Shown: one piece after another, positions 26,889-35,661 of the stretch
How the letters are laid out: each line of letters begins with the position of its first letter
Numbering within the stretch: the first letter of the stretch is position 1
From: Sedimentitalea sp042687825
GTDB taxonomy: Bacteria > Pseudomonadota > Alphaproteobacteria > Rhodobacterales > Rhodobacteraceae
Direction: 5' to 3'
NCBI RefSeq assembly: GCF_042687825.1
Contig: NZ_JBHUQE010000011.1
Span: forward strand, 49,344 to 113,343
Length of the DNA: 64,000 bases
The notes under the pieces: model-generated
What the model was told of the DNA's origin: nothing
Database searches by the model: none
The model's input: only the letters and a program-made list of their open reading frames with translations
Made by a program: the position numbers and the translations under genes

Positions 26889-27512
26889 TCAGACCCGAGG
26901 CGGGCGGCTTTTATAGACCGGCAGGCGCCAGCCAAAGGCCATCGAGCCGGCGCGCAGCACCCAGCAGACCGCCGCGGCGATCAGCAGGGCAAGCCGGGTG
27001 TCGCTGCCCAGTGTCAGCGCCAGCATCGCCGCGCCCGATCCCGCCAGCGCGGCGGTGGCATACAGTTCGCCCTGTTTCAGGACCAACGGGATTTCCCCGA
27101 CCACGACGTCACGCATCAGCCCGCCCAGGCAGCCTGTGGCGACGCCCATCAGGACGACGATGACACCGGGCTGGGCCTGTGCGATCGCCACACCGGTGCC
27201 GGCGGCCACCGCGATGGACAGCGCGAAACTGTCCAGCCACAACAGCCAGCGATAGCGGCTTTCCATCAGGTGGGCGGTAAAGAACACGGTGATCGCCGCC
27301 GCGACCCCGATCAGGATATAGGCCGGCTGACCGATCCAGAATACCGGGTCGCGCCCCAGCAGCAGATCGCGCACGGTACCGCCGCCGACCGCTGTCAGGC
27401 AGGCGATAAAGGCAAAGCCCACCAGATCCAGCTGTGCCCGGCTGGCGACCAGCGCGCCGGTCAGGGCAAAGATCAGGACGGAACCATAATCCAGCAGCGC
27501 CAGAAACGTCAT
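26889..27512 (-). CDS. trimeric intracellular cation (TRIC) channel family protein
   Basis: A 207-residue membrane protein of the UPF0126/TRIC family, with seven helices in two repeats. Each repeat carries the glycine-rich kink and basic residue expected of the family: GFAFIACLTAVGGGTVRDLL and MGVATGCLGGLMRDVVVG. TRIC channels conduct K+ and Na+. Its ATG overlaps the stop of rnhA by four bases, so translation is coupled. Confidence 0.9.
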   Translation of the reverse strand: MTFLALLDYGSVLIFALTGALVASRAQLDLVGFAFIACLTAVGGGTVRDLLLGRDPVFWIGQPAYILIGVAAAITVFFTAHLMESRYRWLLWLDSFALSIAVAAGTGVAIAQAQPGVIVVLMGVATGCLGGLMRDVVVGEIPLVLKQGELYATAALAGSGAAMLALTLGSDTRLALLIAAAVCWVLRAGSMAFGWRLPVYKSRPPRV

Positions 27513-27976
27513 TTGCCCGCAGCCTTTGTTTTGAAAGGGGCCATTCCGGCACGGGCCAGTTCGTCGGCGCGTTCGTTTTCCGGATGCCCGGCGTGGCCCT
27601 TGACCCATTCCCATTTGACCTGATGTCCGGCCTGTGCAGCGTCCAGGCGCTGCCATAATTCGGCGTTCTTGACCGGTTTCTTCGCGGCGGTCTTCCAGCC
27701 GTTGCGTTTCCAGCCGTGGATCCAGCTGGTCACGCCGTTTTTGACATACTGGCTGTCGGTCACAATAGTGATGGCGCTGGCACGTCCCAGCGCCTCGAGC
27801 GCATGGATGGCGGCCAGCAACTCCATGCGGTTATTGGTGGTGTTGGCCTCGCCGCCGCTGAGCTCGCGTTCCTTGACGACCTTGTCGCCGTTCATCGCGC
27901 GCAGCAAAACCCCCCAGCCGCCGGGGCCGGGATTGCCCGAGCACGCGCCGTCTGTATAGGCAAAAAGGTCAGCCAT
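27509..27976 (-). CDS. rnhA: ribonuclease HI
   Basis: A 155-residue endonuclease that degrades RNA in RNA-DNA hybrids. The catalytic carboxylates are Asp9 (YTDGACSGNPGPGGWG), Glu52 (NNRMELLA), Asp74 (TDSQYV) and Asp138 (ERADELA), and the basic handle region (WKRNGWKTAAKKPVKN) is present. ATG 27976 is preferred over one two codons upstream on family length. It lies inside a minus-strand operon between DUF3429 and the TRIC gene. Confidence 0.95.
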   Translation of the reverse strand: MADLFAYTDGACSGNPGPGGWGVLLRAMNGDKVVKERELSGGEANTTNNRMELLAAIHALEALGRASAITIVTDSQYVKNGVTSWIHGWKRNGWKTAAKKPVKNAELWQRLDAAQAGHQVKWEWVKGHAGHPENERADELARAGMAPFKTKAAGK

Positions 27977-28021
27977 GGGCATCGGTCCGGCGTTTCCGGA
28001 CGGTCAGGGGGGAGGCGTCGG

Positions 28022-28474
28022 TCACATCACTACTCCCACAGACAGGCAGGCCACCGCGACCAGCGTCAGAACCAGGCGCAGGCGCATCCACCAGGGCGGG
28101 GTCAGGCCCCAACGGAAAAAGGCGTAGTCCAGGAGCAGCAGAGCGGAAAAGCCGAATATCAGATTGCTGCCGGCGCTGACCGGACCGCCCCCGGTCATGA
28201 AAAAGGCCCAGAGCGCCGGGATCACCGACAGCGCATAGCCGGTGGCGGCCTGTCCACCGCTGGTCCGGGTGGCAAACCCCCACAGCACGCCGGACATGAA
28301 GGACAGGATCACCGAGCCATAAAACAGTTGCACATAGGGGCCGACGAAACGCGGACCCAGCCGGGCCGCGCCCCAGGCCTGAAGATCCCCGTTCAGATAG
28401 CTTGCCGCGCCCCACAGGAACGGGATCAGCCCGGCCAGACCCAACAGCAGCGGTGCGGTGGGCACCCGGCTCAT
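28022..28474 (-). CDS. DUF3429 membrane protein
   Basis: A 150-residue integral membrane protein with about five helices, matching DUF3429 (GLIPFLWGAASY, GPYVQLFYGSVILSFMSGVLWG). Function is unknown. Its start overlaps the stop of the LysE-type exporter by four bases, and rnhA follows 45 bases later. Confidence 0.82.
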   Translation of the reverse strand: MSRVPTAPLLLGLAGLIPFLWGAASYLNGDLQAWGAARLGPRFVGPYVQLFYGSVILSFMSGVLWGFATRTSGGQAATGYALSVIPALWAFFMTGGGPVSAGSNLIFGFSALLLLDYAFFRWGLTPPWWMRLRLVLTLVAVACLSVGVVM

Positions 28475-29085
28475 GCGCGTTCCATCGCAAGCCGGGCGGC
28501 CAGCGCGGCGAACAACGCGGCAAATCCCCGGTTGAACCAGCGCAGCACCCGCTCAGAACCCAGCAGATAGGTCCGCGCGGTGGCGGCGAAACTGCCGTAC
28601 AGCACAAAGACCACAAAGGTCATCGCCATGAAGATGCTGCCCAGCAGCGCCATTTCACCGGTGGCCGTCTGCGGCGTGCCTGACAGAAAGGGCGGCAGCA
28701 GCGCCAGAAAGAACAGCGACAGTTTGGGGTTCAGAATGTTCAGCAGGGCGCCGCGCCAGGCGATTGTCGGGCCGGGCTGGGGCTGGCGCTGCGAGGTGAC
28801 CGAAAGAGCGCCGCCCGAACGCAGGCTTTGCCAGGCCAGATACAGCAGATAGGCGACACCGGCGAATTTCACGGTTTGAAACAGCAGGGCCGAGCTGTGC
28901 AGGATCGCCGCCAGCCCCAGCGCGGCAGCCACCAGATGCGGCAGGATGCCGATGGTACAGCCCAGCGCCGCCCAGGTGGCTGCGCGCCGCCCCTGACCCA
29001 GGCCCAGCGCCAGCGTGTAGATCACACCCGTTCCGGGCGCCAGGACCACGACCAGCGCGGTCAGCAGAAAGTGCATCGAGATCAT
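28471..29085 (-). CDS. LysE family translocator
   Basis: A 204-residue exporter of the LysE/RhtB family, with six membrane helices. The N-terminal VVVLAPGTGVIYTLALGLGQGRRA is the family signature, and WRGALLNILNPKLSLFFLALLPPF marks the fourth helix region. Relatives export amino acids or their analogues; the substrate is unknown. GGAGG lies five bases before ATG 29085. It stands 16 bases after ispH and overlaps DUF3429. Confidence 0.88.
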   Translation of the reverse strand: MISMHFLLTALVVVLAPGTGVIYTLALGLGQGRRAATWAALGCTIGILPHLVAAALGLAAILHSSALLFQTVKFAGVAYLLYLAWQSLRSGGALSVTSQRQPQPGPTIAWRGALLNILNPKLSLFFLALLPPFLSGTPQTATGEMALLGSIFMAMTFVVFVLYGSFAATARTYLLGSERVLRWFNRGFAALFAALAARLAMERA

Positions 29086-29101
29086 GGCGCCTCCAGTCCG
29101 T

Positions 29102-30046
29102 TTACGCCCGCAAAATGCGCGGGACTTTGAATTCGACATCTTCGACGGCGGTTTCGACGGTCTGGACGGTGACGTCATAGCGGTCCTTGATCGCGTCGAT
29201 CACCTCGGCGATCAACCGTTCGGGCGCCGACGCGCCGGCGGTCACGCCGATGCTGGACACGCCCTGCAGTGCCCGCCAGTCGATATCGCTGGCACGTTGC
29301 ACCAGCTGCGCATAGCCGCATCCGGCCTTGGTGCCGACCTCGACCAGCCGGCGCGAATTGGACGAGTTGGGCGCACCCACGACCAGCATGGCATCGGCCA
29401 GCGGCGCTACGGCCTTGACCGCCTCCTGCCGGTTGGTGGTGGCATAGCAGATGTCTTCCTTGTGCGGTCCGATGATCGCCGGGAAACGTGTCTTGAGGGC
29501 GGCGACGATGTCGGCGGTGTCATCGACGCTGAGCGTGGTCTGGGTGACAAAGGCGATCCGCTCGGGGTCGCGCACCTGCACCCGGTCGACATCCTGCACG
29601 GTTTCCACCAGCAGGACCTCGCCCTCGGGCAATTGCCCCATGGTGCCGACGGTTTCCGGGTGGCCCTTGTGACCGATCATGATCATCTGCAGGCCGTTTT
29701 CGGCGTGGCGCTGGGCCTCGATATGCACTTTGCTGACCAGCGGACAGGTGGCATCCACATAGACCATCTGGCGTTCTGCCGCCTCGGCGGGAACCGATTT
29801 TGGAACACCATGCGCGGAAAAGATCACCGGCCGGTCCGTCGGGCATTCGTCCAGTTCCTCGACAAAGACCGCGCCCTTGGCCTTGAGCCCGTCGACCACG
29901 AATTTGTTGTGCACGATCTCGTGGCGCACATAGACCGGCGCGCCCCATTTCAGCAGCGCCATCTCGACGATCTTGATCGCCCGGTCAACCCCGGCGCAGA
30001 ACCCGCGCGGGGCGGCCAGATAAAGAGTCAGGGGTTGTTTGTGCAT
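29102..30046 (-). CDS. ispH: 4-hydroxy-3-methylbut-2-enyl diphosphate reductase
   Basis: A 314-residue iron-sulfur enzyme (LytB) for the last step of the MEP pathway, converting HMBPP to IPP and DMAPP. Cluster ligands are Cys17 (RGFCAGV), Cys101 (DATCPLVS) and Cys200 (EDICYAT). The E-x-T type catalytic region lies in TVGTMGQLPEG and the phosphate-binding VGAPNSSNSRRLVE is present. AAGGAG seven bases upstream fixes ATG 30046. It heads the ispH-lysE-DUF3429-rnhA-TRIC operon. Confidence 0.95.
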   Translation of the reverse strand: MHKQPLTLYLAAPRGFCAGVDRAIKIVEMALLKWGAPVYVRHEIVHNKFVVDGLKAKGAVFVEELDECPTDRPVIFSAHGVPKSVPAEAAERQMVYVDATCPLVSKVHIEAQRHAENGLQMIMIGHKGHPETVGTMGQLPEGEVLLVETVQDVDRVQVRDPERIAFVTQTTLSVDDTADIVAALKTRFPAIIGPHKEDICYATTNRQEAVKAVAPLADAMLVVGAPNSSNSRRLVEVGTKAGCGYAQLVQRASDIDWRALQGVSSIGVTAGASAPERLIAEVIDAIKDRYDVTVQTVETAVEDVEFKVPRILRA

Positions 30047-30201
30047 GTCGTCACTCCTTGGCGCGAGACCTAAGGCTTTGCGCGTCGATGGTCCAGAGTG
30101 ATCACAGGGAGGACGGCGGACAGAGCGCACTGCTATCTGCAACGCCAGCCCCGGAATCGCCGTGTCCGGCAATTCCGGCCGTTCGTCCGGGTTTCGTCAG
30201 C

Positions 30202-30777
30202 CTATTGGCTGCCTGCCATTGCCACGCTGCGCGGTTCCGTCATGACGGCGCGTGGCGGGCGACCGATGACTTCCTTGAGCTCTTCGAGTTCAATGAAGTT
30301 GTCGGCCTGACGGCGCAATTCGTCCGAAATCATCGGCGGCTGGCTGCGAATGGTCGAGACCACCGAAACGCGGACCCCCTGCCGTTGCAGGCTGGCCACC
30401 AGCGGCCGGAAATCGCCATCGCCGGAAAACAGCACGATATGATCGACACGCGGAGCCAGTTCCATGGCGTCCACCGTCAATTCGATATCCATGTTGCCCT
30501 TGACTTTCCGACGCCCCATGCTGTCGGTGTACTCCTTGGCGGGTTTTGTCACCATGGTGAAGCCATTGTAGTGCAACCAGTCCACCAAGGGGCGGATCGG
30601 CGAGTATTCATCGTTTTCAAGCAGTGCCGTATAATAGAATGCACGCAGCATTTTTCCGCGTCGCATGAATTCCTGGCGCAACAACTTGTAGTCGATATCA
30701 AAACCCAGTGCTTTCGCTGCCGCGTAGAGATTCGACCCATCGATGAACAGCGCGAGCCGTTCGTCCTTGTAAAACAT
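30202..30777 (-). CDS. NYN domain protein, LabA/DUF88-like
   Basis: A 191-residue protein made of one NYN (PIN-like) domain. Acidic metal-site residues lie in LFIDGSNLYAA, KGNMDIELTVDAM and LFSGDGDFRPLV. It is of the LabA/Limkain-like group and is likely an RNase acting on structured RNA, by analogy. AAGGA seven bases before ATG 30777 decides the start over a TTG three bases upstream. It is divergent from folK across 135 AT-rich bases. Confidence 0.85.
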   Translation of the reverse strand: MFYKDERLALFIDGSNLYAAAKALGFDIDYKLLRQEFMRRGKMLRAFYYTALLENDEYSPIRPLVDWLHYNGFTMVTKPAKEYTDSMGRRKVKGNMDIELTVDAMELAPRVDHIVLFSGDGDFRPLVASLQRQGVRVSVVSTIRSQPPMISDELRRQADNFIELEELKEVIGRPPRAVMTEPRSVAMAGSQ

Positions 30778-30871
30778 CAATTGGTCCTTCCGGTAATCCG
30801 TTCCGTCGTCAGTTCCGTGAGTGAGTGCTTAAATTTTGACGGAGCGGTAGACTTAAAATAGGAGAATTGGC

Positions 30872-30895
30872 ATGTATCGCAAGTATAGTGGTTAA
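30872..30895 (+). other. seven-codon mini-ORF before folK
   Basis: ATG 30872 reads MYRKYSG and stops at TAA 30893-30895. A perfect AGGAG sits seven bases before it, while folK itself, 18 bases downstream, has no clear ribosome site. It could be a leader peptide that couples or controls folK translation. Confidence 0.35.
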
Positions 30896-30912
30896 GGGAT
30901 TATTGGTCAAAA

Positions 30913-31482
30913 ATGATCGAATTCCGGTCAGATATTGCGATTGGGTTGGGCGGAAACCTGCCTTTTTCCGATTTTCCGGTCGAAACAACCCTGATGCAGG
31001 CGATTCAGGCTCTGGCTGAATCCGGTCTGGTGATTCGCGCGGTCAGCCGGTTTTTCCGCACCCCCTGCTTTCCGGCCGGTGCCGGCCCCGACTATGTCAA
31101 CGCGGCCGTTGCCATAGGTGCCGGGACGCCCCCCGAGCAGATCTTGCATAGGTTGCACGATATCGAAAGCCGGTTCGGTCGGGCCCGCGACACCCGCTGG
31201 GGCATGCGTACGCTGGATCTGGACCTGTTGCTGCATGGTGACACCATCCACCCTGACCGCGCCGGTTTCGCACATTGGCTGAACCTGCCGCCGGCCGAGC
31301 AGAGACGGGCGGCGCCCCAGCGGCTGATCCTGCCGCATCCGCGGCTGCAGGACCGCGCCTTTGTACTGGTGCCGCTGGCCGATATCCTGCCGGACTGGCG
31401 GCATCCGGTGCTGGGGCGCACCGTAAGGCAGCTCTGCGCCGATCTGCCGGCAGGGGAACGAGACGCGATCCGCCCGTTGTGA
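30913..31482 (+). CDS. folK: 2-amino-4-hydroxy-6-hydroxymethyldihydropteridine diphosphokinase
   Basis: A 189-residue folate enzyme (HPPK) that transfers pyrophosphate from ATP to 6-hydroxymethyl-7,8-dihydropterin. GLGGNL at the start, the NAAV segment, the catalytic loop with RFGRARDTRWGMRTLDLDLLL (the two magnesium-binding Asp residues), and LPHPRLQDRAFVLVPLADI all match. It starts a run of plus-strand housekeeping genes. Its own ribosome site is poor; see the mini-ORF just upstream. Confidence 0.93.
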   Translation: MIEFRSDIAIGLGGNLPFSDFPVETTLMQAIQALAESGLVIRAVSRFFRTPCFPAGAGPDYVNAAVAIGAGTPPEQILHRLHDIESRFGRARDTRWGMRTLDLDLLLHGDTIHPDRAGFAHWLNLPPAEQRRAAPQRLILPHPRLQDRAFVLVPLADILPDWRHPVLGRTVRQLCADLPAGERDAIRPL

Positions 31483-31575
31483 CCGGACGGATCAGGTGAT
31501 TCTCTGCTTGTCAATCGGCAGATTCGCGACTACATACGCCCCTTCTGGACGAAATTATCTGTTGGAGAGTCGCCG

Positions 31576-31929
31576 ATGGCCCGCGTAACGGTCGAAGACT
31601 GCGTTGACAAGGTTCCGAACCGGTTCGAACTGGTGATGCTGGCCGCCCATCGGGCGCGCGAGATTTCTGCCGGTGCCGCGATTACCGTGGATCGGGACAA
31701 CGACAAGAACCCGGTCGTGTCACTGCGCGAGATTGCCGACGAGACCCAGCGCGCCGACGATCTGCGCGAACGTCTGATCGAAAGCAACCAGAGCCAGATC
31801 GAGGTCGACGAGCCCGAAGAGGACAGCATGGCGCTGTTGATGGGGGCCGAGGCGGACAAGCCCGCCGATGACGACATGTCCGAGGAAAAGCTGTTGCGGG
31901 CGCTGATGGAGGCGCAGGGCCAGGGCTGA
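31576..31929 (+). CDS. rpoZ: DNA-directed RNA polymerase omega subunit
   Basis: A 117-residue omega subunit, which helps assemble beta-prime and forms part of a ppGpp site in proteobacteria. ARVTVEDCVDKVPNRFELVMLAAHRAREI is the conserved N-terminal domain (given here by position, residues 2-30). The acidic C-terminal tail is typical of alphaproteobacteria. GGAG stands before the ATG. The ppGpp synthetase gene begins 31 bases later, a classic pairing. Confidence 0.95.
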   Translation: MARVTVEDCVDKVPNRFELVMLAAHRAREISAGAAITVDRDNDKNPVVSLREIADETQRADDLRERLIESNQSQIEVDEPEEDSMALLMGAEADKPADDDMSEEKLLRALMEAQGQG

Positions 31930-31960
31930 GCCAGGCGCGACACTCCGAGGTGCGGACCGG

Positions 31961-34093
31961 ATGATTGCAGTTGAAGATCTGATTGCGCTGGTCCGCAACT
32001 ACAACCCCAAGGCCAATGCCCGGCGCATCGCCGACGCCTATGAGTACGGGCTGCAGATGCACGAGGGGCAGTTCCGCCATTCCGGCGAGCCGTATTTCTC
32101 GCATCCCGTCGCCGTCGCTGCCATTCTGACCGAACAGCGGCTGGACGACGCCACGATCATCACCGCGCTGCTGCATGACACGATCGAGGACACCAAGGCC
32201 TCGTATGGCGAGGTCGAGTCCCGGTTCGGGCGCGAAGTCGCCGAATTGGTCGACGGTGTTACCAAGCTGACCAACCTGCAGTTGTCCAGCACCGAGACCA
32301 AACAGGCCGAGAATTTCCGCAAGCTGTTCATGGCCATGTCCAAGGATCTGCGGGTGATCCTGGTCAAGCTGGCCGACCGGTTGCACAACATGCGCACGAT
32401 CAAGTCGATGCGCCCGGACAAGCAGGTGCAAAAGGCGCGCGAAACCATGGACATCTATGCGCCGCTGGCCGGGCGCATGGGCATGCAGTGGATGCGCGAA
32501 GAGCTGGAAGACCTGTCGTTTCGTGTCCTCAACCCCGAGGGCCGGCAGTCGATCATCCGCCGGTTCATCACTCTGCAGCGCGAAACCGGCGACGTCATCC
32601 AACGCATCACCGGCGACATGCGCCACGAATTGGAAAAGGCCGGAATCGAGGCCGAAGTCTTTGGACGCGCCAAGAAACCCTATTCGATCTGGCGCAAGAT
32701 GCAGGAAAAGGAACAGGGGTTCTCGCGCCTGTCCGACATTTACGGATTTCGCATCATCACCGGCAGCGAAGAGGATTGCTATCGCACGCTGGGTGCGATC
32801 CACCGGCGCTGGCGGGCCGTGCCGGGGCGGTTCAAGGATTACATCAGCCAGCCCAAGACCAACGGGTACCGGTCCATTCACACCACGGTATCAGGGCGCG
32901 ACGGCAAACGCGTCGAGGTGCAGATCCGCACCCGCCAGATGCATGACGTGGCCGAAACCGGCGTTGCGGCGCACTGGTCCTATCGTGACGGGGTGCGCAC
33001 GGAAAACCCGTTTGCGGTGGATCCGGCGAAATGGATATCCGGGCTGACCGAACAGTTCGACGCCGAAGAGGATCACGAGGATTTTCTCGAAGCGGTCAAA
33101 CTGGAGATGTATTCGGATCAGGTCTTTTGCTTTACCCCCAAGGGCGATGTCGTCAAGTTGCCGCGCGGCGCCACGCCGATCGATTTCGCCTATGCCATCC
33201 ACACCCGCATCGGCGGCTCCTGCGTCGGGGCCAAGGTCGACGGGCTGCGCGTGCCGTTGTGGACCCGGCTGAAAAACGGCCAGTCGGTCGAGGTCATCAC
33301 CGCCGAGGGGCAGACTCCGCAGGCCAGCTGGCTGGACATCGCCACCACCGGCAAGGCCCGCACCGCGATCCGTCGGGCTCTGCGCGAGGTCGACCGCGAG
33401 CGGTTCGTCAAGCTGGGCCAGGAACTTGCACGGTCGGCTTTTGAACATGTGGGACGCAAGGCCACCGACAAGGCGCTGGACACGGCGGCAAAACACCTTC
33501 GGCTGAAGGGGCGCAAGGAATTGCTGGCCCGTCTGGGCAGCGCCGAACTGACCGCGCATGACGTGGTGCAGGCGGTCTATCCGGATCTCGCCCCCGACGA
33601 GGGCGATCAGATTCCGCTGCGCCGCGCGGTGATCGGCCTGAGCCCGGGCCAGTCGTTTGAACGCGCACCCTGCTGTCAGCCGCTGCCGGGCGAACGCATT
33701 CTTGGGATCACCTTTCGCGGCAAGGGTGTCGTCGTACATGCGATCGACTGCGACAAGCTGAGCGAATACGAGGATCAGCCGGACCGCTGGGTCGATCTGC
33801 ACTGGCACAGCGGCACCCATCCGGCGGTCTATGGCGCCACGCTGGATCTGACCATCGGTAATGACGCCGGCGTCCTGGGGCGCATTTGCACATTGATCGG
33901 CGAAAAGAAGGCCAATATCAGCGATCTGGAATTCGTCGACCGGAAACCCGATTTTTACCGCATTATCGTCAAGGTCGAATTGCGGGATGTCGAACAATTG
34001 CTGTCGCTGATGCTGGCGCTGGAGGCGGACAGCGACGTCGCCGCCGTCGAGCGCCATAGAGAAAAGGCCAAGGTTCACGCCGCGGTCAATTGA
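31961..34093 (+). CDS. rsh: bifunctional (p)ppGpp synthetase/hydrolase (RelA/SpoT homologue)
   Basis: A 710-residue RSH protein. An intact HD hydrolase domain (His72-Asp73 in LLHDTIEDT) fills residues 25-180. The synthetase domain (about 240-350) has GFRIITGSEEDCY and YRSIHTTV. A TGS domain near 385-445 starts VFCFTPKGDVVKLPRGATP, and a C-terminal ACT domain begins near 640. Intact hydrolase motifs indicate both making and degrading (p)ppGpp, as is usual for the single Rsh of alphaproteobacteria. Confidence 0.95.
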   Translation: MIAVEDLIALVRNYNPKANARRIADAYEYGLQMHEGQFRHSGEPYFSHPVAVAAILTEQRLDDATIITALLHDTIEDTKASYGEVESRFGREVAELVDGVTKLTNLQLSSTETKQAENFRKLFMAMSKDLRVILVKLADRLHNMRTIKSMRPDKQVQKARETMDIYAPLAGRMGMQWMREELEDLSFRVLNPEGRQSIIRRFITLQRETGDVIQRITGDMRHELEKAGIEAEVFGRAKKPYSIWRKMQEKEQGFSRLSDIYGFRIITGSEEDCYRTLGAIHRRWRAVPGRFKDYISQPKTNGYRSIHTTVSGRDGKRVEVQIRTRQMHDVAETGVAAHWSYRDGVRTENPFAVDPAKWISGLTEQFDAEEDHEDFLEAVKLEMYSDQVFCFTPKGDVVKLPRGATPIDFAYAIHTRIGGSCVGAKVDGLRVPLWTRLKNGQSVEVITAEGQTPQASWLDIATTGKARTAIRRALREVDRERFVKLGQELARSAFEHVGRKATDKALDTAAKHLRLKGRKELLARLGSAELTAHDVVQAVYPDLAPDEGDQIPLRRAVIGLSPGQSFERAPCCQPLPGERILGITFRGKGVVVHAIDCDKLSEYEDQPDRWVDLHWHSGTHPAVYGATLDLTIGNDAGVLGRICTLIGEKKANISDLEFVDRKPDFYRIIVKVELRDVEQLLSLMLALEADSDVAAVERHREKAKVHAAVN

Positions 34094-34122
34094 TTTGAAC
34101 CGGGACAGCAAAGGACGAGCCC

Positions 34123-34779
34123 TTGGTATTCAGACGCCGTGACCGACGCTCCGTGCTGCGCGTGATCGCGGATTTCCTGTACCCGAGGGGGGGCTGGACC
34201 CGGGCCTTTCACTATGTGAAACACCGGGTCAGACGTCTGCCGGACACCCCCGAACGTATTGCGCGTGGCATTTGGGCCGGGGTCTTTACCACCTTTACCC
34301 CGTTTTACAGCCTGCATTTCCTTATCGCCTTTATCATCGCCCGGATCATGCGTGGAAACATCCTGGCGGCGCTCATGGCGACGTTCTTCGGCAATCCGCT
34401 GACCTATGTCCCGATCGGGTTCATTTCGCTGAAAACCGGACATTTCTTGCTCGGCACGACCTTTGAAGAGGGCGATGCGCGTTCGTTCAGCGGAAAATTC
34501 GTCGATGCGCTGGGCGATCTCAAGAACAACTTTATCGCCCTGTTTGCCGGAGGCGAGCCTGACTGGTCCGGGCTGAGCGTGTTTTATGACGAGGTGTTCT
34601 TTCCCTATCTCATCGGCGGGCTGGTCCCCGGCATCGTCGCGGGCACGGTCTGTTACGTGCTCAGCCTGCCGCTGATCCGCGCCTATCAAAAGCGCCGCAA
34701 GAAAGTGATCAAAAAGAAATTCGACGCGATCCGAAAAAAGGCCGAGTCCGAGGCTGACGCGGGGGACAAACGGGATTAG
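34123..34779 (+). CDS. DUF2062 domain protein
   Basis: A 218-residue membrane protein matching DUF2062 (PERIARGIWAGVFTTFTPFYS, LMATFFGNPLTYVPIGF), with two or three membrane helices and a lysine-rich C-terminal tail. Function is unknown. It starts at a TTG with AAGGA seven bases upstream. It lies between rsh and pdxJ, its usual place in this lineage. Confidence 0.87.
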   Translation: MVFRRRDRRSVLRVIADFLYPRGGWTRAFHYVKHRVRRLPDTPERIARGIWAGVFTTFTPFYSLHFLIAFIIARIMRGNILAALMATFFGNPLTYVPIGFISLKTGHFLLGTTFEEGDARSFSGKFVDALGDLKNNFIALFAGGEPDWSGLSVFYDEVFFPYLIGGLVPGIVAGTVCYVLSLPLIRAYQKRRKKVIKKKFDAIRKKAESEADAGDKRD

Positions 34780-34812
34780 GCTGCGCGGGACGCTCTGAAC
34801 GGAACCTGCGCA

Positions 34813-35559
34813 ATGACAGATCAGCCCCTGCGCCTCGGCGTGAATATCGACCATGTCGCGACGGTGCGCAACGCCCGCGGCGGCGCCTATCCCGATCCGC
34901 TGCGCGCGGCGCAGGTCGCAGAGCAGGCCGGGGCCGACGGCATCACCGCGCATCTGCGCGAAGACCGCCGTCATATCAGCGATGCCGATATTGACGGGCT
35001 GATGCAGGTTTTGTCGATCCCGCTGAATTTCGAGATGGCGGCAACCGACGAGATGCAGCAGATCGCCCTGCGCCACAAACCGCATGCGGTCTGTATCGTG
35101 CCGGAAAAGCGCGAGGAACGCACCACCGAGGGCGGGCTCGAGGTGGCGCGCGAAGAAAACCGGCTGGCGCATTTCATCGCGCCGCTGCGCGAGGCCGGGT
35201 GTCGCGTGTCGATCTTTATCGCTGCCGACCGGCGTCAGATCGACGCCGCGCATCGGATCGGCGCCGAAGTGATCGAGCTGCATACCGGCGCTTATTGCGA
35301 TGCGTTCTCCGAGGGCCGGATGGAGGCGTATCAGGCCGAGCTGCAGGCGCTGCGCGAGATGTCGGCCTATGCGCATTCCCTGGGGCTGGAAGTGCATGCC
35401 GGGCATGGGCTGACCTATGACTCGGTGACGCCGATTGCCGCCTTTCCCGAGGTGCGCGAGTTGAATATCGGGCATTTCCTGATCGGCGAGGCGATCTTTC
35501 GCGGGCTGGAGCCGGCGATTGCCGAGATGCGCCGCCTGATGGACGCAGCCCGGGGCTGA
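34813..35559 (+). CDS. pdxJ: pyridoxine 5'-phosphate synthase
   Basis: A 248-residue TIM-barrel enzyme that condenses 1-deoxy-D-xylulose 5-phosphate with 3-amino-2-oxopropyl phosphate in DXP-dependent vitamin B6 synthesis. LGVNIDHVATVRNARGG, ITAHLREDRRHI, CIVPEKREERTTEGG and VHAGHGLTYDSV are diagnostic. It is next to acpS and lepB genes as in many proteobacteria. Confidence 0.95.
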   Translation: MTDQPLRLGVNIDHVATVRNARGGAYPDPLRAAQVAEQAGADGITAHLREDRRHISDADIDGLMQVLSIPLNFEMAATDEMQQIALRHKPHAVCIVPEKREERTTEGGLEVAREENRLAHFIAPLREAGCRVSIFIAADRRQIDAAHRIGAEVIELHTGAYCDAFSEGRMEAYQAELQALREMSAYAHSLGLEVHAGHGLTYDSVTPIAAFPEVRELNIGHFLIGEAIFRGLEPAIAEMRRLMDAARG

Positions 35560-35661
35560 CACTTTCGCGTGAGGCCGGGGCGGTGCCGATTGCCCGCTGG
35601 ACACCGGCACGGCAGGCTGTGGACGCGATACGTCACATCACATCATTTGGGAGGTTCCATC

